This document shows, piece after piece, positions 26,153 to 35,625 of a stretch of 64,000 nt of DNA. This DNA comes from Mesorhizobium sp. M9A.F.Ca.ET.002.03.1.2 (lineage in GTDB: Bacteria > Pseudomonadota > Alphaproteobacteria > Rhizobiales > Rhizobiaceae): assembly GCF_003952365.1 (NCBI RefSeq), contig NZ_CP034443.1, positions 1,047,001-1,111,000 of the forward strand. The letters are read 5' to 3'. How positions within the stretch are numbered: the stretch's first letter is position 1; every line of letters begins with the position of its first letter. Below the pieces are notes generated by a model. That model was not told the origin of the DNA. It worked only from the letters and a program-made list of their open reading frames with translations, and did not search any database. The position numbers and the translations under genes are program-made.

Positions 26153-27448
26153 CTAGTTGTCCGCGCGGCGCTGCTCTTCCGACCGAAAGGCAAGATCGAC
26201 CGGCAGCGGCGCCTGCGCCGTCATCGGCGCGAAATTGCCGGTCTCGGCGGCGGGAACAGGCGACATCGCCACCACACGCCACAGCACGAACAGGCAAAAG
26301 ACGGTGGCAATGACGATGGCCACATAGATGAAGGCCTGCGTTCCATAGACAGCGGAAAGCCCGGTCACAATGCCGGGAACGATGAAGCCGGACAGCGACC
26401 ACGCAAACAGAAGCGAACTGGACAGCGCCACCATGTCGTCTTTGCCGGCGCGGTCGGCGGCATGCGCGCTGGCCAGCGAATAGATCGATTCCGACGCGCC
26501 GTCCCAGACCACATAGATGACGACCAGCGCCGCCAACGCACCACCGTCGAAGCCGAGGGCGAACAGGCCCGCCACCGTGGCAAGCGCCGAAGCGGCGACC
26601 AGCACGAAGCGCCGGTCGGTGCGGTCGGAAATCCAGCCGAGCGGTATCTGCAGGATCAATGTGCCGACCGGCATCGCCGACAGCAGCAGCGCCACATCCG
26701 CCTGGCTGTAGCCCTTGGCCGTGGCATGGATCGGCGCGAAGCCCGAAATCGTCATCGACAGGCCGCCAACGGCAACCATGCCGGCGACGCCCACCGGCGA
26801 AATCCGCCAGGCCCGGCCAAGCGCGACGGACGCCGCCTGCGGCGGCGGCGGCTGGGCGAGCCGCGTCAGTCCCACGGGCAGGATCGACAGCGCGGTGAAG
26901 GCGATGCCGATCAGCGGCGCGTCCGCGGCCCTTATATCGATCAGCGCCAATGTGGAGTAGCCGACGCCCAGCCCGGCGACATAGGCGACATAGAAGAAGG
27001 CCATGACCCTGCCGCGTATGGCGTTGGCGACGACGTCGTTCAGCCAGCTTTGCGCGACGATGAACAGGCCGCATATGGCAAAGCCATAGAGCGCACGTGC
27101 CGCGATCCACGACAGCGGGTGCGGCCCGGCCCCGACGGCGGCGTTGGACAGTACGATCAGCGCCGACAGCACCATGAACGCGCGAGCATGGCCGACGCGC
27201 CGCACCAGCGGTCCGGTCAGGATGCAGCCTGCCAGGCCGCCGGCCGAAAGGCCTGTGACGATCAGCCCGGCCCAGGTCGGATCGAAACCCTCGGCGCCGA
27301 GCCGGACCGGGATATAGGCAAACATCAGCCCGTTGCCGACCGCGACCAGCGCCATCGACAGGACGACGCTGGCAATCGCGATCGCCGGGGCTGGCGGGCT
27401 GCCCTGTACCGGATCGCGTCTGGTCTGGTTTCGCTCGAGAATCGTCAT
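26153..27448 (-). CDS. MFS transporter
   Basis: 431 aa with twelve predicted membrane segments. The conserved loop between segments 2 and 3 (GPLVRRVGHARAFMV) and the second-half counterpart (GWISDRTDRRFVLVAAS) mark the major facilitator fold. The sequence recalls the YcaD-like/CynX-like efflux branch (GLFIVAQSWLNDVVANAIRG), but the substrate is unknown. It converges with mscS and lies downstream of nadD on the same strand; no functional link with the surrounding housekeeping genes is evident. Confidence 0.85.
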   Translation of the reverse strand: MTILERNQTRRDPVQGSPPAPAIAIASVVLSMALVAVGNGLMFAYIPVRLGAEGFDPTWAGLIVTGLSAGGLAGCILTGPLVRRVGHARAFMVLSALIVLSNAAVGAGPHPLSWIAARALYGFAICGLFIVAQSWLNDVVANAIRGRVMAFFYVAYVAGLGVGYSTLALIDIRAADAPLIGIAFTALSILPVGLTRLAQPPPPQAASVALGRAWRISPVGVAGMVAVGGLSMTISGFAPIHATAKGYSQADVALLLSAMPVGTLILQIPLGWISDRTDRRFVLVAASALATVAGLFALGFDGGALAALVVIYVVWDGASESIYSLASAHAADRAGKDDMVALSSSLLFAWSLSGFIVPGIVTGLSAVYGTQAFIYVAIVIATVFCLFVLWRVVAMSPVPAAETGNFAPMTAQAPLPVDLAFRSEEQRRADN

Positions 27449-27535
27449 GCCAGCACAGGATCGCCCACGGATCGGAGAAAAGCCGCCGCAAATGCGACAT
27501 GGCTGGGCTTGCCTTCTACGCTTGGGAGCCCGTGC

Positions 27536-28168
27536 CTAGCCGTTCGCCATTTTACGGATCGCGCTCGACGACAGCGACGAACGCGGACCGTGGATGAAGG
27601 TCCAGGCCGGCGCCTTCATGCGGGCGAGCCGCGGCGCGTCGCCCTCGTCGACGCGCGCGTAATCGAAGGTCTTGGCGACGACCGACGACAGAAACGACAG
27701 CGTAGCACCTGGACGATCGATCACCGCGATCGGGAACGTCATCACGATCTGGCGCCAGCGCTGCCAGCGGTGGAAGTCGCGCAACGAGTCGGCGCCCATG
27801 ATCCAGACGAAGTCGACGCCCGGGTTGCGCGCCTTGACCAGGGCCAACGTGTCGGCGGTGAAGCGGACATGATGGGTCGCCTCGAAGGCAGTGACCTTGA
27901 CCTTCGGGTTCCTGGCGATCCGCTCCGACAGGCGCAGCCGCTCAGCCAGCGGCGCCAGCTCCCGCGCGCTCTTGAGCGGATTGCCCGGTGTCACCATCCA
28001 CCACAACTGATCGAGCGCCAGACGTCTGAGCGCAATCTCCGCGACCAGCGCATGACCGGCATGGGCGGGATTAAACGAGCCGCCGAACAGGCCGACGGCC
28101 AGGCCTTTTCCGGCATGCGGCATGTGAAGGTATCGGGAGGGGACGGGATGTTCGGAAGAGGAAAGCAT
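27536..28168 (-). CDS. nadD: Nicotinate-nucleotide adenylyltransferase
   Basis: Forms nicotinic acid adenine dinucleotide in NAD synthesis. 210 aa. The nucleotidyltransferase signature GGSFNPAHAGH spans residues 29-39. WWMVTPGNPLK, FVWIMGADSLRDFHRWQRW and the C-terminal SSLSSSAIRK are family blocks. An in-frame ATG at codon 16 is a possible alternative start (MPHAGKG). It follows proA across a family A fold-back element, which begins only nine bases before its start codon and so lies in its leader. Confidence 0.94.
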   Translation of the reverse strand: MLSSSEHPVPSRYLHMPHAGKGLAVGLFGGSFNPAHAGHALVAEIALRRLALDQLWWMVTPGNPLKSARELAPLAERLRLSERIARNPKVKVTAFEATHHVRFTADTLALVKARNPGVDFVWIMGADSLRDFHRWQRWRQIVMTFPIAVIDRPGATLSFLSSVVAKTFDYARVDEGDAPRLARMKAPAWTFIHGPRSSLSSSAIRKMANG

Positions 28169-28176
28169 GCGTCAGG

Positions 28177-28352
28177 CGCCCCCCTCAGCCCTGCCCTCTT
28201 TGCCAGGACTTGGCATCTTCCCCTCAAGGGGGGAGATCGGTGGCTTCGTCGCAGGCGCAAATCTTGCAGCGCCGGCGACTGGCGAAATCAGAAATGACAG
28301 CCGATCTCCCCCCTTGAGGGGAAGATGTCCGGCAGGACAGAGGGGGGTCGGC
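28177..28352. repeat. ~175-bp fold-back repeat, family A copy 2
   Basis: Arms CATCTTCCCCTCAAGGGGGG and, inverted, CCCCCCTTGAGGGGAAGATG enclose a variable core. The outer right end CCGGCAGGACAGAGGGGGG is identical to that of copy 1 at 15301. It lies between proA and nadD. Confidence 0.8.
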
Positions 28353-28387
28353 GCGCGCAACGCCTCAGGCTCTAACGGCGAATAGCT

Positions 28388-29674
28388 TCAAGGCCTCACC
28401 TGTCCCGTCCCGCGCACGCGATACTTGAACGAGGTCAGTTGCTCGACGCCGACCGGGCCGCGCGCATGCATTTTGCCGGTGGCGATGCCGATCTCGGCGC
28501 CCATCCCGAATTCGCCGCCATCGGCGAATTGGGTCGAGGCATTGTGCAGAAGGATCGCCGAATCGATCTCGTTGAAGAACCGTTCGACGGCATTCGCATC
28601 CTCGGCAACGATAGCCTCGGTGTGATGCGAGGAAAAATTCTCGATATGCTCGATTGCACCGGCAACGCCATCGACCAGCTTCACCGCGATGATGGCATCG
28701 AGATATTCGCTCACCCAGTCGGCATCGGTCGCGGGCTTGGCCTCTGCAAACACCTTCAGCACCTCGGCGTCGGCGTGGATAGCGCACCCTGCCGCGTGCA
28801 ACGCCTCAAGGATTGGCACGAGATGGGTGGAGGCAACAGCGCGGTCGACCAGCAGCGTCTCGGCCGCGCCGCAGACGCCGGTGCGCCGCATCTTGGCGTT
28901 GACCGCGATACTGACCGCCATGTCGAGATCAGCGGAGTGGTCGATATAGAGATGACAGATGCCTTCGAGATGAGCGAAGACCGGCACCCGCGCCTCGTTC
29001 TGGACGCGTTCGACCAGGTTCTTGCCGCCGCGCGGAATGATCACGTCGATATTGCCGCCGAGGCCTTTCAGCATCTCGCCGACAGCAGCGCGGTCGGTGG
29101 TCGGCACGAGTTGGATGGCGTCCTGTGGTAGACCGGCCGCCTTCAGCCCCTCGACCAGACAGGCATGGATGGCGGCGGAGGAATTGAGCGAATCCGAACC
29201 GCCGCGCAGGATCACCGGATTGCCGGCCTTGAGGCAGAGCGCGCCGGCATCCGCCGTCACGTTCGGCCGGCTCTCATAGATGACGCCGACGACGCCGAGC
29301 GGCGTGCGCACCCGCTCGATATGCAGGCCGTTCGGACGGTCCCATGCGGCGATGACGTCGCCGACCGGATCGCGCAAATCGGCGATTTCGCGGATGCCGT
29401 CGGCCATAGCGCGGATGCGGGCAGGATCAAGCCTCAGCCGATCCATGAAGGAGGCTGAAAGCCCGGACTCCCCGCCATTCCTGATGTCGATGGCGTTGGC
29501 GTCGAGAATGTCACGCTCGTGATGGAGGATCGCCTGCGCCATGGCGATCAATGCGGCGTGCTTGCGCTCGGCCGCAGCTATGGCCAGCGGTCGCGCGGCG
29601 GCCCGCGCGCGGCGGCCGATGTCGGCCATCGTTGCTGCGGTGTCGTCCCGGGATTTTTCATGCAGCTTCAGCAT
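28388..29674 (-). CDS. proA: Gamma-glutamyl phosphate reductase
   Basis: Second step of proline synthesis, reducing glutamyl phosphate to glutamate semialdehyde with NADPH. 428 aa. Family features are [39 protein letters not shown] and the catalytic Cys in [14 protein letters not shown]. The C-terminal end is [20 protein letters not shown]. It starts three bases after the proB stop, the standard proBA pair. Confidence 0.96.
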   Translation of the reverse strand: MLKLHEKSRDDTAATMADIGRRARAAARPLAIAAAERKHAALIAMAQAILHHERDILDANAIDIRNGGESGLSASFMDRLRLDPARIRAMADGIREIADLRDPVGDVIAAWDRPNGLHIERVRTPLGVVGVIYESRPNVTADAGALCLKAGNPVILRGGSDSLNSSAAIHACLVEGLKAAGLPQDAIQLVPTTDRAAVGEMLKGLGGNIDVIIPRGGKNLVERVQNEARVPVFAHLEGICHLYIDHSADLDMAVSIAVNAKMRRTGVCGAAETLLVDRAVASTHLVPILEALHAAGCAIHADAEVLKVFAEAKPATDADWVSEYLDAIIAVKLVDGVAGAIEHIENFSSHHTEAIVAEDANAVERFFNEIDSAILLHNASTQFADGGEFGMGAEIGIATGKMHARGPVGVEQLTSFKYRVRGTGQVRP

Positions 29675-29677
29675 GGC

Positions 29678-30910
29678 TCACCCTCCGCTCTGTGCCCGGT
29701 CACCGATTACTTGGTCACCAGCTCGTACTTGGTCACTGGCCCGTACTTGGTCACTGGCCCGTACTTGGTCACTGGCCCGTACTTGGTCACTGGCATGGCT
29801 CACCACAAGGTCGTCGCGGTGGATCATTGCCGATCGCGCTTCGTAGCCGAGCACCGTTTCGATCTCGGCAGTCTTCAAGCCAGCGATCCTTACGGCATCG
29901 GCGGCATCATAGGCAACCAGTCCGCGCGCGACCTCGCGACCCTCGGGCGACAGGATCGCCACCGTGTCGCCGCGCGAGAAATTGCCGCTGACCAGCTTGA
30001 CGCCGGCCGGCAGCAGCGACTTGCCCGACAGCAGCGCGTTGATGGCGCCCGCGTCGACGGTCAGCCGGCCGGCTGGTTCGAGCTGCCCGGCGATCCAGGT
30101 CTTGTAGCCTTTGACCGGATTGGCGCTCGGCCGGAAGAACGTCGCCCGTTCGCCACGCTCGATCGCCATCAGCGGCGACAGCCGCGTGCCGGCGGTTATG
30201 ATCATGGCGGTGCCGGCGGCGGTGGCGATCTTGCCGGCATCGAGCTTGGTGCGCATGCCGCCGCGCGAAAACTCCGAAGCGGCCGCGCCCGCCATCGCCT
30301 CGATGTCGGGGGTGATGCGGTCGACGATCGGAATGAACCGGGCTTGCGGGTCGCGCGCCGGCGGCGCCGTGTAGAGCCCGTCAATGTCGGAGAGCAGCAC
30401 CAGCAGGTCGGCGCCCATCATGGTGGCGACGCGCGCCGCCAGCCGGTCGTTGTCGCCATAGCGGATTTCGGAGGTCGCCACCGTGTCGTTCTCGTTGATG
30501 ACCGGCACCGCTTTCATCTTGAGCAGCGTCGAGATCGTAGCCCGCGCATTGAGATAGCGGCGGCGCTCCTCGGTGTCGCCGAGCGTCAGCAGGATCTGGC
30601 CCGATTTCAGGCCGCCCTTGCCGAGCGCATCCGACCAGGCGCCGGCCAGCGCGATCTGCCCGACGGCAGCCGCCGCCTGGCTGTCCTCGAGCTTCAGCGC
30701 CCGCTTGCCGAGGCCGAGAATGGTGCGGCCAAGCGCGATGGCGCCGGACGACACGACAAGGATCTCGGCGCCGCCTTCGGCCAGCACGGCGATGTCGTCG
30801 GCAAGCGAGGCCAGCCAGTCCCGCTTCAGGCCCGCCGTGCGGTCGACAAGCAGCGCCGAGCCGATCTTGACGGTGATGCGCCGGTATTTTCTCAGCGACT
30901 GCGCGGCCAT
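29678..30910 (-). CDS. proB: Glutamate 5-kinase with repeat-containing C-terminus
   Basis: First step of proline synthesis. 410 aa, longer than the usual ~370-375. The amino acid kinase domain has [37 protein letters not shown] and [17 protein letters not shown] domain follows ([14 protein letters not shown] onward, with FSRGDTVAI). The usual end ([18 protein letters not shown]) is extended by five copies of a six-residue unit (ASDQVR type) and [11 protein letters not shown]. The extension comes from an 18-bp tandem repeat, listed separately. It lies two bases after obgE. Confidence 0.95.
   Translation of the reverse strand: MAAQSLRKYRRITVKIGSALLVDRTAGLKRDWLASLADDIAVLAEGGAEILVVSSGAIALGRTILGLGKRALKLEDSQAAAAVGQIALAGAWSDALGKGGLKSGQILLTLGDTEERRRYLNARATISTLLKMKAVPVINENDTVATSEIRYGDNDRLAARVATMMGADLLVLLSDIDGLYTAPPARDPQARFIPIVDRITPDIEAMAGAAASEFSRGGMRTKLDAGKIATAAGTAMIITAGTRLSPLMAIERGERATFFRPSANPVKGYKTWIAGQLEPAGRLTVDAGAINALLSGKSLLPAGVKLVSGNFSRGDTVAILSPEGREVARGLVAYDAADAVRIAGLKTAEIETVLGYEARSAMIHRDDLVVSHASDQVRASDQVRASDQVRASDQVRAGDQVIGDRAQSGG
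29707..29796 (-). repeat. Five 18-bp direct repeats inside the 3' end of proB
   Basis: Four units of GTACTTGGTCACTGGCCC type start at 29725, 29743, 29761 and 29779, with a degenerate fifth at 29707. The unit is a multiple of three, so copy-number change keeps the proB frame and only alters the tail length. Confidence 0.95.
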
Positions 30911-30912
30911 CT

Positions 30913-31959
<1,047 letters not shown>

Positions 31960-32099
31960 CTATGGCTTTGGGGAATTGCTCTAAACCAAGGTGGGGCAAA
32001 GGGCGAGGCCGTTTTGCGACCGCGGCGCCTTGCGTCCCTTTTGGATGCATAAGGATGCGAATTTCGGATTCGCCGCACTAGATCCGGAGGCATGTCGGA

Positions 32100-32961
32100 A
32101 TGCAGTTCGTAACCTACAACATCCACTACGGCGTCGGCCTCGACGGCCGCTACGATGTCGGCCGCATCGCCGATGCCGTGCGCGGCGCCGACGCGATCGC
32201 GCTGCAGGAGGTCTCGCGCAACAACCCCAACAATGGCGGCCGCGACATGGTGGCCGAGCTCGGCGAGGCGCTGCCCGAATACTTCGCCGTCTACGGCAGC
32301 AATTTCGAGGCCAATATCGGCTCGCGTCTGGAAAACGGCCGCGCCATCACGACCACCTTCCAGCTCGGCAACATGGTGCTCTCGAAAACGCCCGTTCATC
32401 TGTCGCGCAATCTCCTCTTGCCGCGCAGCCGCAGTCTCGAAGTGATGAATTTCCAGCGCGGCGCGCTGGAGGCGCTGATCGAGACGCCGCTTGGTTTCAT
32501 CCGCTTCTATTCCACTCATCTCGATCATCGCAGCCCGGTCGAACGCACCGGTCAGATCCGATTTCTGCGCCGGCGCCTGTTGAACTATGCGATCGAGGGC
32601 GGCGCGCTGTCCGGCGTCGCCGAGGTCGGCCTGCCTGCCTGCCGAAGCCTTCGTCGTCATGGGCGATTTCAATATGCTGGCCGGATCGCCCGAATATGTC
32701 GAACTCGCCGGCCGCCCGGATCACGAATTCGGCATGCCTGTGACCGCCGATCTTGCCGTCGATGCCGCCCTGCGCCTTGCCGCCACAGGCGCCGATCTCG
32801 TCACCTGGGTCGACCCCAAGCGGCCCGACGACGCCAGCCGCCACAAGCGCATCGACTATGTCTTCACCAGTGCCTCGCTCGCCAAATCGCTGAAGCGCAT
32901 CTGGGTCGACCGACAAGCAGTCGGTTCGGACCACTTGCCGGTCTGGATCGAAATCGCCTGA
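32100..32961 (+). pseudogene. Endonuclease/exonuclease/phosphatase family protein, frameshifted
   Basis: The first frame (from ATG 32100) encodes MQFVTYNIHYGVGLDGRYDV, ALQEVSRN, and FYSTHLDHRSPVERTGQI. After about residue 180 the family sequence continues only in the next frame as AEAFVVMGDFNMLAGSPEYV, IDYVFTS and VGSDHLPVWIEIA, ending at 32961. The break coincides with three CCTG units at 32630-32641; two units would restore one frame of about 285 aa reading VGLPAEAFVVMG. The intact family is a Mg-dependent phosphodiesterase (DNase I-like), with Asn-His and SDH active-site residues still present. This may be a pseudogene, a slippage switch or a sequencing error. Confidence 0.8.
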
Positions 32962-33002
32962 GTGCACTGGCAGGCCGATATCATTGAAGATCAATACGCC
33001 TC

Positions 33003-33212
33003 AGAGACCGTTTCGAAATTCGCTCTGGCGAGCCATATGGTGGTGGTTTCGAGAACCGGCCTACGCCGGCCCTAGCCTTCATAGGGCGGAGGCGCTTATG
33101 AGGGCTACGGCCGGCGAAGGCCGGAGCGCAGCGGACATTGGGTCCGTGAGCACCGGAAGCGCAGAAAACGCCATCAGATGACCGCCAGAGTAGAGTTTCC
33201 AAAACGGTCTCT
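33003..33212. repeat. 210-bp element with terminal inverted repeats and a nested hairpin
   Basis: The ends AGAGACCGTTT (33003) and AAACGGTCTCT (33212) are exact inverted copies, with further inner matches (GCTCTGGCG / CGCCAGAG). Inside, a second long imperfect stem pairs the GGCCTACGCCGGCC region near 33058 with the GGCCGGCGAAGGCC region near 33110. The element fills the gap between the endonuclease-like gene and the GNAT gene. It resembles a short mobile palindromic element; no transposase is present. Confidence 0.7.
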
Positions 33213-33799
33213 TAGAAGTGCACCCAGTTCCTGAGGCTGGTCCAGGTCTTGCGGTCGAGACGGTAGCGCTCGACCGGCACCTGGCCGGCGACGATCGAAT
33301 TCAGCATGCCCTGGCCGGCATACTGGAAGCCGCATTTGTGGATGACCCGGCGCGAGGCCGGATTGATGACCCGCGTCGAGGCATGCAGCACCTGGATCGT
33401 GGTTCTCTGGAAGGCGAGATCGACCAGCGCATGCGCGGCCTCCGTCGCATAGCCGCGCTTCCAGTAGGGCTCACCGATCCAGTAGCCGAGCTCGAGACCG
33501 CGATCGGTGGTGTTGAGGCCGGCGCAGCCGACGAAGGTCTCGGTGCCGGCCAGCGTCAAGGCATAAGCGATCCCGGCCCGGCGCGATGCCGTCATCGTAA
33601 GGAAGGCGCGTGCCTCGGCCTCGCCATAGGGATGCGGCATGCGGGCCAGCATTTCGGCGACATGGCGGTTGTCGGCGAGCACCACAAGTTGCTCGATATC
33701 GCTTTCGCGCGGCGCCCGCAGGACCAGCCGCTCGGTCGCGAGCACCGGGCAATCTATCGCGTAACTTTCACCGTCTGTGTCTTCCGCTTCGGCAACCAT
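33212..33799 (-). CDS. GNAT family N-acetyltransferase (RimJ-like)
   Basis: 195 aa. Family features include LATERLVLRAPRESDIEQLV, the acceptor region LGYWIGEPYWKRGYATEAAH, with the acetyl-CoA loop represented by KRGYATEA, and ASTRVINPASRRVIHKCGFQ. The protein is most like ribosomal-protein or small-molecule acetyltransferases of the RimJ/RimL group. It follows rpmA across a terminator and has GGAGG before its start. This gene between rpmA and obgE is usual in Rhizobiales. The true acceptor is unknown. Confidence 0.86.
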   Translation of the reverse strand: MVAEAEDTDGESYAIDCPVLATERLVLRAPRESDIEQLVVLADNRHVAEMLARMPHPYGEAEARAFLTMTASRRAGIAYALTLAGTETFVGCAGLNTTDRGLELGYWIGEPYWKRGYATEAAHALVDLAFQRTTIQVLHASTRVINPASRRVIHKCGFQYAGQGMLNSIVAGQVPVERYRLDRKTWTSLRNWVHF

Positions 33800-33823
33800 G
33801 TCAGTCCTCCAGGCACAAAGAAA

Positions 33824-33849
33824 AGGGGAGATGGAAACCCATCTCCCCT
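33824..33849 (-). terminator. Terminator after rpmA
   Basis: An 11-bp perfect stem (AGGGGAGATGG with CCATCTCCCCT) has a 4-base loop, and on the minus strand TTTCTTTG follows. Confidence 0.85.
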
Positions 33850-33916
33850 GATCCTTTTCCTGGCTTGGCCAGACACCGGTCCCGAGATGGGTGCCGGTGT
33901 TGTGGTGCGGAACCGG

Positions 33917-34186
33917 CTACTCCGCTGCTTTGGTAATCGGGTTGACCGATACGTAGGTTCGGCCGTTGGCTTTTTTGTTGAAGGTGACTGCGCCAGCTTC
34001 GAGCGCAAAAAGGGTGTGATCCGTGCCCATGCCGACATTGACGCCGGGATGCCACGAGGTACCGCGTTGACGAATGATGATGTTGCCGGGAATGACGGCT
34101 TCGCCGCCGAACTTCTTCACGCCCAGACGCTTGGAATGCGAATCGCGACCGTTGCGCGACGAGCCGCCAGCTTTCTTGTGTGCCAT
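33917..34186 (-). CDS. rpmA: 50S ribosomal protein L27
   Basis: 89 aa, the normal size. It begins [20 protein letters not shown] and contains [20 protein letters not shown] and [14 protein letters not shown]. The N-terminal tail reaches the peptidyl transferase centre. There is no Firmicutes-type cleavable N-terminal extension. It lies downstream of rplU on the same strand, the universal rplU-rpmA pair. Confidence 0.98.
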   Translation of the reverse strand: MAHKKAGGSSRNGRDSHSKRLGVKKFGGEAVIPGNIIIRQRGTSWHPGVNVGMGTDHTLFALEAGAVTFNKKANGRTYVSVNPITKAAE

Positions 34187-34284
34187 CTAACTAACTCCGT
34201 TGCGCCGCGAGGCGCCTAAAAGGCCTTATGAACGCGTTCGCGTTCCGTTTCAAGTCCGATCCGGCGACTGTTTCGCCGGAAATT

Positions 34285-34959
34285 CTACTTCTTCGCCAGT
34301 TCCTTGGCCTGCTCGCGCCAGTCCGTGATCTGGTCGGCGCTGAACGGCATATGCTCGTCGATCTTGGCGATATCCTTGTCGGTGAGCTTGGCGATCTGGG
34401 CGAAGGTCGTGATGCCCTGTTCGTTCAACTGGCCGGCCGCGACCGGGCCGATGCCCTTGATCACGGTCAGATCGTCCGGCTCGCCCTTCGGCGCCTTGAA
34501 CAGCGGAGCGGCGGTTTCGGTTGCCTTGGCTTCCTTCTTCGGCGCAGCCTCGGTCTTCGGCGCGGCTTCAGCCTTCGCTTCGGTCTTTGCAGCAGGCTCG
34601 GCCTTCGCTTCGGTCTTGGCCGCTACCTTCTTCGTCGGCTTGGCGCCACCCAGCAGGATCTCGGCGATCCTGACGGTGGTCAAAAGCTGGCGATGGCCGA
34701 TCTTGCGGCGCGAATTCTGCCGGCGGCGCTTCTTGAAGGCGATGACAGTGCGATTCTTGCCCTGTTCGACGACTTCGGCGGTAACCATCGCCCCATCGAC
34801 GAACGGCGCGCCGAACGTCACATTCTCACCCTCGCCATGCGCGAGCACATGGCCGATCTCGACGATATCGCCGACCTGGCCTTCGACTTTTTCGATCTTC
34901 AGGAGATCGTTGGCGGCGACGCGATACTGCTTGCCGCCCGTTTTGATGACTGCGAACAT
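34285..34959 (-). CDS. rplU: 50S ribosomal protein L21 fused to a C-terminal helix-hairpin-helix domain
   Basis: 224 aa from ATG 34959 ([20 protein letters not shown]), about twice the usual L21. Residues 1-105 are the complete L21 fold with the basic RNA-binding stretch [17 protein letters not shown]. An Ala/Lys/Glu-rich linker of about 50 residues follows. A C-terminal domain begins [20 protein letters not shown] and ends [12 protein letters not shown]; its KGIGP..A..L...GI pattern is a helix-hairpin-helix. Extended L21 proteins occur in rhizobia from memory. An in-frame reading from 35040 is not supported. Confidence 0.95.
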   Translation of the reverse strand: MFAVIKTGGKQYRVAANDLLKIEKVEGQVGDIVEIGHVLAHGEGENVTFGAPFVDGAMVTAEVVEQGKNRTVIAFKKRRRQNSRRKIGHRQLLTTVRIAEILLGGAKPTKKVAAKTEAKAEPAAKTEAKAEAAPKTEAAPKKEAKATETAAPLFKAPKGEPDDLTVIKGIGPVAAGQLNEQGITTFAQIAKLTDKDIAKIDEHMPFSADQITDWREQAKELAKK

Positions 34960-35295
34960 TTTTTGCCTTTCGCTGTTCGGTCGGCCTCGATGAACCGCGT
35001 CTGGCGGTTCGGCCGTCTTTTTGTCAGTCTGCGGGTTCAAAAAACAAGCGGCGCGGAAGAACCCTCCACGCCGATTGCGCGCTGTCCCTAACCGAAGGTT
35101 GGGTCGAAGTCAAGGCGAGCGGCCGGCAGCAGGTCGGCAGGCGAGCCACGAAGGCGTTCAGGACTGGTGCGCGACAACATCGCGGCCGAACGGCAGACAA
35201 GTCAGGAAGCTGGATCGACGATAGATTTGGCCTTGTAACCTGCCCGTCCAGCCGTTATCTAGTGCGCCGCGCCGGCAACGGCGGACCATGACCGC
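34960..35295. other. Spacer between rplU and tRNA-Ser
   Basis: This 336-bp span must hold the divergent promoters for rplU-rpmA (leftward) and tRNA-Ser (rightward, listed separately). No further gene is supported. Confidence 0.45.
35233..35260 (+). promoter_or_regulatory. Probable promoter of tRNA-Ser
   Basis: TTGTAA (35233-35238) and TTATCT (35255-35260) are spaced by 16 bp. The tRNA begins 36 bp after the -10. Confidence 0.45.
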
Positions 35296-35385
35296 GGAGA
35301 GGTGGCAGAGTGGTCGAATGCACCGCACTCGAAATGCGGCATGGGTGCAAGCCCATCGGGGGTTCGAATCCCTCCCTCTCCGCCA
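35296..35385 (+). tRNA. tRNA-Ser (anticodon CGA)
   Basis: 90 nt including an encoded CCA (35383-35385). Acceptor GGAGAGG pairs with CCTCTCC, discriminator G. Anticodon stem CCGCA/TGCGG surrounds loop CTCGAAA with anticodon CGA at 35330-35332. The long variable arm (ATGGGTGCAAGCCCAT) and the T arm GGGGGTTCGAATCCCTC mark a class II serine tRNA, reading UCG codons. No duplicate of its 3' end was noticed elsewhere in the window, so there is no sign of an island integrated here. Confidence 0.97.
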
Positions 35386-35625
35386 TGCATTTGAAATCGT
35401 TTCATAAAATGGCGATAGTGGGTTTCGATCCACGTTTCTACCTACAATCATTCTGTCAGTCCTAGCCGGCTATCGGCGGTCGAAATCCATGTGAGGCGTG
35501 CTGACCGGAGTTCTTGGCTGCAGGGGAGCGTCAGAGAGCCGTACGCACGGCGCATCTAGAGCTCACAAGTCCGGCCAGCATCGATCCTGTGCACTGTTGA
35601 GCGGACAGATCTGCGCTGTTGTCAG

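Noticed and set aside
25877..28297. 806-codon rightward frame across mscS, the MFS gene and nadD
   Set aside because: It spans several genuine genes on the other strand or frame and is very rich in Arg, Gln, Asp and His, typical of antisense composition.
29707..29796. CRISPR-like array at the proB repeats
   Set aside because: 18-bp units are back to back with no spacers and lie inside a coding frame.
35386..35625. Genomic island attachment site behind tRNA-Ser
   Set aside because: No integrase gene follows and no second copy of the tRNA 3' end was seen in the window.
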